From positions 2,542,001 through 2,606,000 of the forward strand of contig OX637801.1 of NCBI GenBank assembly GCA_951802425.1: a stretch of DNA of 64,000 nt. The letters are read 5' to 3'. Source of the DNA: Clavaria fumosa. Lineage: Eukaryota > Basidiomycota > Agaricomycetes > Agaricales > Clavariaceae. Under the pieces are notes generated by a model. It was given only the letters and a program-made list of their open reading frames with translations. It had not been told where the DNA came from and made no database searches. Each line of letters starts with the position of its first letter. Positions within the stretch are counted from its first letter, which is position 1. This document shows, piece by piece, positions 55,682 to 64,000 of the stretch. Position numbers and translations under genes: made by a program.

Positions 55682-56300
55682 GTCCTGCTTGCGTTCGCAT
55701 TTCTCTCTGGACTGCTGTATGTAACTGGTGCTGATGGTCTAGGCATATAGTCAACACGCGGAAAGCTTGGTAGTCCGCAGGCTGTTCAGCACAGGAGAGT
55801 GCTTTCTCCATCAGCTTCGGGTGTACAGCCCTCATCAATAGGGTGTGGATGATGTTCCAATGAGTGTCTTCATCGTAGCCCACTCGGCTCATCAAGGTCT
55901 CAAATTTCTGGAAGAATTGCGCGGCATCCATCTGTATTTGTTTGAACGAGTTAAGCGCATGTACGGCCAGCACTTGGTCTTCAATGGGGGCAAATGTCTC
56001 CCTCATTCTCGCTTCAAAGGTTGCCCAGATGACATCCTCACCTCCATCTTCCAATAGTACGGTGGCAGCCTGGTTGGCCCACTCAGCAGCATAGTCTTCG
56101 GTCATCTGGCTCAAGGTGAAAACTACTTTGAGGAAGTCAGTGGGGTACTTCGCTGCGTTTACTCGGAACTCTAGGTGCAGGCTCCTGAGAAATGTCTGGA
56201 AATCCTCTCTTTTTCCAGTATAGGGGGCAATTTTCAGTGCAAGGGTTACGGGTGCTGCCGCAGGGGCGGGAGCGGGGGCAGCATTGGCCACCTTGTTCAA
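55682..56300 (-). pseudogene. Gypsy-2 gag, N-terminal part
   Basis: MNKVANAAPAPAPAAAP, then APYTGKREDFQTFLRSLHLEF and PTDFLKVVFTLSQMTEDYAA, matching gypsy-1 gag and showing Arg where gypsy-1 has its TGA. It is cut by gypsy-4 after REMRTQAGP; the frame continues at 49279. Confidence 0.88.
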
Positions 56301-56644
56301 TCAAGTTCTTCTAGGTAAATGCGTGGGGGGTCTTGGAAAATGTCTACTCGCAGACGATCTTGGAATCTGGCAAAAGTAAGGTCAGTCTGTGCTTTGGCAG
56401 AGTGGTGTTCAAGGGATAAGTCATCGGTTTGTACTGTGACAGATGCGTGGGTGTTGTCTTCGAGCTCTTCGAGGGCGCTGTGATAGTTGCTCTTGTCTTC
56501 AAAAGGGTCCTCTTCTCCAGCCAAAAGTTCTAGGCTTTCCCGCTCGTATGCTTGTTCAGCCACCACTTCAGAGAGTAGGGCCACTAATCGGGTTCGGAAA
56601 ATTCGCCACTCGGGTCGGTGTGCAATGGATGCGGGGTTGTTCAC
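56297..56644 (-). CDS. Gypsy-2 ORF1, conserved C-terminal part
   Basis: 115 codons from MNNPASIAHRPEWRIF to FQDPPRIYLEEL, parallel to gypsy-1 ORF1. The upstream part (to about 56900) is recognisable but broken by stops. The stop codon abuts the gag start. Confidence 0.6.
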   Translation of the reverse strand: MNNPASIAHRPEWRIFRTRLVALLSEVVAEQAYERESLELLAGEEDPFEDKSNYHSALEELEDNTHASVTVQTDDLSLEHHSAKAQTDLTFARFQDRLRVDIFQDPPRIYLEELD

Positions 56645-56943
56645 GCTCAGGTCTACTGGTAGGCAAAGTCTTCAGGTAGCAAAATGGTATCTCGGCACTA
56701 GTTGTGTGGCTTCGGAATGTCTCAGGTAGAGGAACCGCTCGTAGGTCCTTCCTTGCAGTGTACTTGGTGGAGTCAACTGTTCAAAATCAGTGTCTTCGTC
56801 AAATCCTGTGAGGGCTCTGCGCCTCTCGTGTCTTTCAAATGCTGTCCAGAAGCGTGCCAGTTTCTTGTCTCGGAATACGCAAGCCTTGCTTTGGCTCAGG
56901 CAGGGTGGGGGTGCCTAGGTCCGTGAGGAGGTAGGTGGGGGAG

Positions 56944-56954
56944 AGGTTGTTACT
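56944..56954 (-). other. Gypsy-2 primer-binding site, complementary to its own LTR
   Basis: Minus strand AGTAACAACCT next to the LTR, complementary to AGGTTGTTACT inside it (plus-strand positions 57044-57054). The same 11-mer as gypsy-1, although the LTRs are otherwise quite diverged. Confidence 0.72.
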
Positions 56955-57285
56955 TGTCAACAACAGGCAGGTTTGACTCCTGTACTTCTGAGGGACTTGG
57001 GTCAAAGTCGGCCAGAAAGGGGCAAAGAGCAAATGTGATAGGAAGTAACAACCTGAAGAAGGTTGTTACTGGACTGGCTACTTATATAGTACAGGAGTAG
57101 GAGTCACAATGAGTCACAATAGAAAACGGTCGACATGTGTAGGCAACGAGGTGCGGCATGAGTCATGCGTGATAGGGTGAAGGGGGTGTGGCATGCGGCA
57201 TGTGACGAGTGAGAGGGAAGGGTGTACGCATGGTGTGAAAGGTAAAAAGGGGGGTCTGACGTGGTGAGGTGAAAGAACTCTAACA
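56955..57285 (-). repeat. Gypsy-2 5' LTR
   Basis: 331 bp, TGTTAG...TTGACA on the minus strand, with a TATATAAGTAG box and a hairpin AGTAACAACCT-N5-AGGTTGTTACT at the predicted transcript start. It is clearly related to the gypsy-1 LTR but diverged. Confidence 0.85.
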
Positions 57286-59334
57286 TTATTACCATTCACT
57301 GTCAGTGCTTTCATTCCTCCAAATAACCTTTATTTATTGACTTCTAAAAGCCATCAGACGACTGTGATGACTCACACACCTACTGCTTCACCTTGGAAGA
57401 AATTATGCAAGTTCTCAAGGTTTTGGGTGTGCACAATCTCATTTGCACCCTCTCACTGTGCAACATGATGGACCTGTGGAAAGAAGTCAACAACCAGATT
57501 CTTCATTCTCTGGAAGGTCACAAAATAATCGTCACTCACTCTCCTGATGATCCTGTCTCAGCTGAAGGTTTCTTTGACTCTCCTATAATGCTGATTGCAC
57601 CCCGAACATCTCAGCAAGGTGATTGCTGGATTTTCAAAGATGCCAGACTAGCCGCATCTACATTTACTTTACCAGCATTGTCAAAGCTCTCAAGTAAAGT
57701 GACCAATCCACATGATGGTGATCACCGGCCCCTCCTTTTTTTTGGTGTGTTTTTTCTCCTTTAACAAACTCTCACTACTCACATCAATTTCCAGCCCCTT
57801 GCTTCAAGAATTTGAAAGGGCCTCTGCCTGGGGAAGATATCCCTCATGCATGCTTTCCATGGCGGGTTTGGAAAACATTACAGTGTTCTTCACCAACTTC
57901 AACCAATGCGGAGGGCCTTTGCATTGTCACTTGCCCATCAGTTAGTTCAACAACTCACCCTTGGCCTCAATCCATTCATGAAACCCATATCTACGCATAG
58001 ACATCTTCAGAAGAAATTTCAGTTCATGGTAGTTGCAGTAGTCATTCACCGTCAGCCCCTGTGAGTACAGATCACAGGCCATTTATTAATAATAGCGTTG
58101 CAGTGCTCATGCGAATTTCTTACTTGTCAGGCATGGCCGAACTCTAGTAGGAGCTCCTCAAATGACCTTAATGGCATCTCTATGGCGGATCCGGCAATGG
58201 AAAGAGACGCTCCTGCGGCACCATCGGGCGGAGCACGCCAATCAGCTGCAGATAGAGACGCTCTTGTGGCACCATCAGGCGGAGCACGCCAATCAGCTAC
58301 GGAAAGAGATGCTCCTGCGGCACCATTGGGCGGAGCATGCCAATCAGCTACGGAAAGAGACGCTCCTGTGGCACTGTCGGGCGGAGCACTCCAATCAGCT
58401 ACTTCTGTAGGTAGTCAAGAAAGGTCAGAATACTCTAATTCTTTCTTTCTTCCAATTGATGTAGCAGTCCTACAGGTCAGCTTATACAACATGGACCTTC
58501 TCAAGCGCATCATATTCCACTATCTCTGCATGGCAAGACAGTATCTTCCCCATATCTCACAGTGCAGATTTTAGTGATGGCCTGAGAGCCATTGGCCTGA
58601 CCCCTGAAGCCATTTCCGAGACTCTACTTCAACTCCTCAAATTCCATTATCCTCACCCAAGCTCACACTAGCAATTTGTGCCTCCCCATGGAGTCATCTG
58701 CGATATCCAGCCTACGTGCCTTCATTCAGCCCTATCATGCTCTTGAATTGTGTGTCACACCAGCAATTACCCTACCACATCTCATTTGACACTTTGTAGG
58801 ATCCATTTATCTGGCACTGGAGCTATTGGAAATGGGCCTCTATGCACCATCTTGAGAGCTGGTGTGCAAATCCTCGTGCAGAAAGCCAACATTTTTGGAG
58901 CATGAGGCAACTTTTACCATCCGGTGTTCATATCTGTGGTTGCTTCTTGACAAAGGCTATTTTGGGCAGCGGGGTTCTTCTGTGCACTCCACATCCTGAT
59001 TCTAGGTGTCACCCCAGACCCGATAACACTGTGGCTTTTTTTTGCAGCTGCAGGTGGAAAGGATGGGATTCCAAATAACCTTGATTACATCTGTGCGCTC
59101 GACCCTCAGTCCGCCCAAGAACTGGAGCCTTGGTTTAGGTTCAGAGCAACCAACACCGTTACTGCAAATGACTACAACAATTTGGTCCACCAGCTACTAG
59201 TTAATTACCTCAACATCCACGATGTGAGCTTGCCAACACCCCTTCATCCCAAAGTCGTGTAATGTCTGTCTAGTTGTCACCTTTTACCACAGAGTGAACT
59301 CAAGAATTTCACAATGCTACAACACACACCTTGG
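57286..59334 (+). pseudogene. Decayed multi-exon gene remnant of unknown family
   Basis: Discontinuous plus-strand coding-like blocks: EEIMQVLKVLGVHNLICTL with LMIAPRTSQQ-like text (57393-57700), FHGGFGKHYSVLHQLQPM (about 57850), a repeat block (58200-58403), LSGTGAIGNGPLCTILRAGV (about 58810), PVFISVVA, and NNLDYICALDPQSAQELEPW to 59260. Frames change between blocks and at least one internal TGA is present. The style is that of the large unnamed mushroom-specific protein families. Gypsy-2 borders it on the left and gypsy-5 on the right. Confidence 0.35.
58200..58403 (+). repeat. 51-bp tandem repeat, four copies, coding-compatible
   Basis: Units GAAAGAGACGCTCCTGCGGC...CAATCAGCTACG encode ERDAPAAPSGGARQSAT-type 17-residue repeats in one frame. 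Four nearly identical copies. Confidence 0.9.
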
Positions 59335-61314
59335 TTACTGCAGTTCTTTTGGGGCAGACAGAGCCTGGGCCACTTGTGGGTGTTTGCAGTGGAAGTCCAT
59401 GATTGCATCCGCAGCATCTTTCAGGTTCGCTTTCAGTTCCCAGGTGTTGTCCTCATGTGGGTAGTCAGCCCACTTGACGAGGTACTGTATCTTGCATCTG
59501 TGTTTCCAGCTTTTCAAGACTTCTTCTACATTGTACTGCAGGTGGTCATCGATGAGTTCAGGTGGTGGGTGCTTGTCTGGCTCTTGGTTTGGGAATCTTC
59601 CTTCTATATAAGGCATGAGTAGAACTTCATTGAATACTGGGTGGATCTTCCATGTCATGGGTAAGTCCAAGCGGTATGCAGAGGCCCCTACTTTTTCTAC
59701 CATGGCAAAGGGTCCTACCCATTTATCCACAAGTTTATTGGAGGGTTGTTCCATATTTAAGTTCGTCGTGTCTAACCATACCATGTTTCCTTTCTTGTAT
59801 TCTAGTGTTCTTGTATTTCTGCATTTATCGTAGGCAGTTTTCATATATTGGGTGGCTTTTTCTATGGCTTGTTTTGCCTTTTCTCATGCATTTTGTAGGT
59901 TTTTGGTGAAGTCTGAAGCTTCGGGTGCATATGCTGTGGTGGGTATGGTGATATCTCCCATTCATGGGTGGCGTCCATAATTTGGGGAAAAAGGTGAGAA
60001 TTTTGTCAAGGAATGTTGTCGGTTATTTAGGGCGAATTCTGCCATGGCCAGCCAGTCAGACCAGTCATCCTGCATGAAGTCTATGTAGGCCCGTAGGTAA
60101 ATCTCAATCTCTTGGTTCATTCTCTCAGTTTGGCCATCTGTTTGTGGGTGATAAGCAGTGCTAGGGTTACCCTTGATGCCAATAATTTTGTAGAACTCTT
60201 CCATGAAGTTTGAAACAAATTGGGAACCATGGTCACTGATTACCTTACAAGGTACCCCATGGCTCTGGAGGACCTGGTTACATAGAATTTTGGCAGCTCC
60301 CAGGGCAGTGAGCTTTGTATTGGTGGCCTCCAATAGAGTCATTTTGATCATTTTGTCACAGATGACCAAGATACAGTTGTGCATTGTGGACTTCGGTAAT
60401 GGCCCAATCATGTCCCAGGTGATAGTGTGCCAGGGTTGCGGTGGAATTGCATGAGGATGCAAGGGGGCGCATCGTTTCATATGGTCTGGTTTAGATCATT
60501 GGCACTTTTCACATCCTCTCACGTAGTCTTCTATGTCTTGCTTTATGCCCAGCCATGTAAACTGTCAGGAGACATTCTCTAGGGTCTTCTCGGGTCTGGG
60601 GTGTCCTCCCAATGGTGAGTCATGTAGCTCTTCAAGAACCTTATGCACCAAGCTTTCGGGTACCCATATTTTTCCTTCATGTTTGTAGAGTCCATCTGCT
60701 CCTTTTTCATAGGGTATGGAAGAAGGGGCGTTTAGGGTGTTGTGCGCTTCTACCAGTAGTTGGTCAATAGTCAGTTCAGGGATGAGCAAAGTGGTGAGTT
60801 GTTGGGCAGGGAAAACTTGGACCATGGGTTTTTCGTACTTGTCAGCACCTTCCTAATGGTCTGGTCATCGAGACAGAGATCCGGTTTCATATTGGTCTTT
60901 CCCAGTTTGTATTTCACTTCAAAATTGAAGCATTGTAATTTGGAATGCCAGCGTGATTGGTGGGGGTTTAGCTTTTGGCTCTTCTGGAAGTACTGCAGAT
61001 TCGCGTGGTCGGTATGTATTTCGAAAGGTTCTCTGGTGCCAAGCAAGTAGTGGCACCATTCCTCCAAAGCTCGGATTATCGCCAAGAATTCCTTGTCATA
61101 CGTTGTGTAGTTCATTTCTGCCAGGGAGAAGGACTTGGAGATGAAGTCGACAGGGCACCATGTACCATTTGGTTGCTGCTGAAATAGTACTCCTCCAGTT
61201 GCATAATTACTCGCGTCAACTTCCCATCTTCCACTTTCCTTCATCTTGGGGGATAGCCAATACCACGTCACTCTGTAGTATTTCGATTAGGCATTTCCAG
61301 GCATCCTCTTGGTG
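59335..61314 (-). pseudogene. Gypsy-5 pol fragment (RNase H, integrase, chromodomain), gypsy-1 family
   Basis: Minus strand. RNase H: YTTYDKEFLAIIRALEEWCH. Integrase: HPRPEKTLEN...GCEKCQ, ITWDMIGPLPK, SDHGSQFVSNFMEEF, TAYHPQTDGQTERMN. Chromodomain: KIQYLVKWADYPHEDNTWEL. TGA codons at Arg positions near 59888, 59960, 60505 and 60567, plus a frameshift near 60850. It has no LTR at either end: it stops at 59335 and meets gypsy-6 head to head at about 61314. Confidence 0.88.
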
Positions 61315-64000
61315 GAATCGCGTCCCTGCTGCACCCGCTCCCGCCCTGAACCCCGACGCAATGGTCGTCAATCGTTCACAAGCCAAACCTGCTGAAATAC
61401 AATGCTACAACTGTCGAGGCTTTGGTCACATCTCGAAGATCTGCCCACTTCTGCCCACATGATGAACCCAGCAGGTCCAAGGAGTTCTTTCCCTCCCTGC
61501 CCCGATCACCCCAATCCCCGCGACAGCCCTGACTGATGAGATGGAACAGGCACAGGCCAAAATAGCAAGGTTGAGAGACTTGGTTGATGTCAGAGACAAG
61601 CAATTCACAGATTTTGGAAACAGCGAAGAATGAGTTCAGCTTCTCCGCCAGTAAAAAGTTATGTACTCGCCCATGATACCTTGCCAAATAAACCGGTCCT
61701 GGTGACCCCTTCTCCACCCTCTAGACTGAACCTGAGGAAAGAGAAAGTCAAGGCTAACCCCAAAAAGCCTTGCATGGAAATACCAATAACGATGGAAAAC
61801 CCGAGTAACGGACAGAGAAAGCTAGGATACGCCCTTGTAGACTCTGGGTGTTCGGCCTCTGCAATTGACAAGAAGTATGCCCAGAGCCTGGGGCTGAAAC
61901 TTAGCGACCTCCCACAGCTGCTATATTCGATCAACGCAGATGGTTCCTCCAATGCGTTAGGAATGGTGACCAAAATGGCAGACCTCATCATCTGCATTGG
62001 ACAACATTTCCGCCAGCGGGTCACTCTTCTAGTCGGACAGTTCCATCCCCCCCACCTCTACCTTGGCGACGACTGGCTTAGAAAGAACAACCCTACCATT
62101 GATTGGATCGAGCGAACTATTGAGTTCCCCCCAGAACCAAAAGTAACACTAATGCGACCAGTCTTTGTTGAAGCACCAGTCCCTCCATACCACAAAGAAT
62201 TCCTGTCCATCTTCTCCATCAAGGAGTTCTCAAAACTGCCACCATCACGAGGTGCCATTGACCACCCTATTGAGCTCCAGGATGGAGCCGTACCCAAACG
62301 ATCGAAGATCTATTCAATCCCATGAGCCTACTACCCGGAACTGAAGTCGTGGATCAAAGAGAACCTGAAAAGTGGACATATACGCCCCTCGAACTCTCCC
62401 TGGGCTGCACCACTCTTCTTCAAGCAAGAAGGAAAGAAGCTGCGCCCCATTATCGACTACCAGGACCTCAACGCCATAACCAAGAAAGATGTGCACCCTC
62501 TCCCTCTCATCCGAGATATTCTAGATGCCCTCAAGGGAAAGAGCTTCTTCACCAAGATGGATGTCATACGAGGATTCAACAACATCCAGATCCGTGAAGG
62601 AGATGAGTGGATGATGGCATTCATCTGCCCTGAGGGACAGTTCGAGTATACAGTTATGGGCTCTGGACTCACTAATGCGCCAGCACATTTCCAGCAATTC
62701 ATGAACGCTATCCTATGAGAGGAAATTGCCACAGGCCACATCCATGTATACATCAACGACATACTTGTCCATACCCTGGACCTGGAAACGCATCAGAGAA
62801 TCACCTGAAGTGTCCTCCACAAGCTCGCCCAAAACTTGCTCTGCCTGAGGCTGGAGAAATGCCAGTTCCAAAGAAGCAAAGTCGAATTCCTTGGACATTA
62901 CATCCGACATGGACACATTGAAAAGTCGGAATGACTATGTGCCGGAATCCGGGAATGGCCTGTCCCATGGTGTAAAAGAGACATCCAGAGATTCCTTGGG
63001 TTCCTCAACTACTTCCGCAGACATCCCGGACTTTGCAACGACTGCAATTCCCCTCCACCAACTCACCGGCAACAAGGACTGGCAGTGGGATCAGGAAGAG
63101 AAGAATGCCTTCAACTGACTCATTCAGCAATTGCTCAATGGACGGAAAATGACGGTACTGAGAGATGAAGGGAACTGGAAAATCGAGACGGACGTCTCTA
63201 ATGTCACAGTAGGCAGAATACTATACCAACAGCAGGAAGATGGGAGCTGGGCGATTATTGACTGTTTCTCCAAAGCGCTCAAAGATGCAGAAAAGAACTA
63301 CAACACCTATGACAAAGAACTTCTTGCTATCATTCGTGCCCTCGAATCTTGGCCCCAGTACCTCATTGCCACTACCAAACCTTTCGAAGTCTGGACTGAC
63401 CATGCCAACCTGGCATACTTTTGCAAACCTAACCCACTCAATGGATGACAAAATCAGTGGAAAGCACTCCTTGCCCTGTACAACTTCGAAATCAAGCATC
63501 GGCCAGGAAAGACCAACACTGCCGCTGATGCACTGTCCCGCCGACCTGACCATGACGATGCCACGACCCCTGTCCTTATCCCCCTACTCCCTGACACTCT
63601 CTTCAAATCCATCACTGAACTAAGCCTCCTAGACCACATCAAAGCTGCCCAAACTGAGTCAACCCACAGTCCCACCATTGTACTAGAACCCAACAGGGTC
63701 AAATACTACTGAAACAAGATATGGGTCCCCCCTGAGTTAGTCGACAATGTTCTGATCCTCCACCACGATGCCCCTTCTGCTGGCCACCCGGGAATGCGCA
63801 AGACCAGCGAGAATGTCTGACAGAACTTCGATTGGCCAGGACTCGATAAGGATATACAGGCCTGGATCCAACGATGCTGGCACTGTCAGTGAAACAAGAT
63901 CAACTGTGCTGGAAACTGACCCGCCCTGCACCCTTTCCCGAGTCTGCTCCAACCATGGGATGAGATAAGTTGGGATATTGTGGGCCCACTGAACCCCTCA
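61315..64000 (+). pseudogene. Gypsy-6, gypsy-4-family fragment (end of gag, pol), runs off right edge
   Basis: Begins inside gag just before the CCHC knuckle (CYNCRGFGHISKIC), then the ATGA gag/pol overlap at 61629-61632 and pol: YALVDSGCSASAIDKKYA, FKQEGKKLRPIIDYQDLN, VYINDIL (active-site DD changed to ND), YNTYDKELLAIIRALE, AGHPGMRKTSEN. In-frame TGA codons include 62323, 62716, 62806, 62932, 63116, 63446, about 63711 and others, and a 2-nt loss near 63020 shifts the frame. The remainder of integrase lies beyond the window. Confidence 0.9.

Larger units (their letters stand above)
46159..57285 (-). mobile_element. Gypsy-2, same family as gypsy-1, 3'-truncated and split by gypsy-4
   Basis: Minus-strand chromovirus: 5' LTR 56955-57285, PBS, ORF1, gag start (to 55682), then gypsy-4 inserted at 49285-55676, then the rest of gag (49279-48611) and pol (48614-46159). 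Pol stops abruptly inside the integrase zinc region, next to the KDZ right end; the 3' LTR is absent. TSD of the inserted element: GCGAG at 49280-49284 and GTGAG at 55677-55681. Confidence 0.9.

Noticed and set aside
21567..64000. UGA reassigned to arginine in this genome
   Set aside because: Host genes (for example the GPI-protein, cargo A and the PDI upstream context) use ordinary arginine codons and TGA as a terminator, and intact copia elements have no internal TGA. CpG decay explains the pattern.

Overview
The window reads as a chromosomal segment of a mushroom-forming basidiomycete (Agaricomycetes). The evidence is many 40-65 nt GT-AG introns, a KDZ transposase with a CxC2-type cysteine cluster, a Kre9/Knh1-like GPI protein, and dense Ty1/copia and Ty3/gypsy retrotransposons with chromodomains. 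About 10 kb is conserved host gene space; the remaining 54 kb is almost entirely transposable elements, many nested.

Layout. 1-10 kb: five host genes. These are an APC-superfamily amino-acid/GABA permease running off the left edge (-), a secreted Ser/Thr-rich GPI protein (-), RNase H2 subunit C (-) divergent from the oligosaccharyltransferase catalytic subunit STT3 (+), and an Mpd1-like protein disulfide isomerase (-). STT3 and the PDI both act in ER protein maturation. All five splice into continuous reading frames. 10.4-20.3 kb: a copia element (+) with a 5-bp target duplication, split in frame by a younger, intact copia element (-). 21.6-28.6 kb: a full-length chromodomain gypsy element (gypsy-1) with ORF1, gag, pol and an extra ORF after pol. 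28.7-29.3 kb: a 9-bp minisatellite containing a solo LTR. 30.2-33.8 kb: the 5' end of a third gypsy family (gypsy-X).

33.8-46.2 kb: what looks like one composite KDZ transposon of about 12.3 kb. Its ends carry arrays of a 43-bp unit (core GGATATCC) in inverted orientation. Between them lie two apparently intact cargo genes (761 aa and 487 aa), a 0.3-kb-arm inverted repeat next to the first, and a mildly decayed transposase gene. The 487-aa protein begins with a histone-H3-tail-like sequence followed by a C8 PHD-like finger. This locus is the most interesting part of the window.

46.2-64 kb: a gypsy-1-family element on the minus strand (gypsy-2) with a second-family gypsy element (gypsy-4) inserted in its gag, a decayed non-LTR gene remnant, and two truncated gypsy copies (gypsy-5 minus, gypsy-6 plus) joined head to head. 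Gypsy-6 runs off the right edge.

Two themes cross the window. Stop codons in the older elements are nearly all TGA at arginine positions, and LTR pairs differ mainly at CpG-derived sites, which indicates methylation-driven CpG decay. All three gypsy families have a primer-binding site complementary to an 11-12 nt stretch of their own LTR just downstream of the TATA box, as in self-priming Tf1/sushi elements; both copia elements instead match an internal anticodon-arm segment of tRNA-Met.
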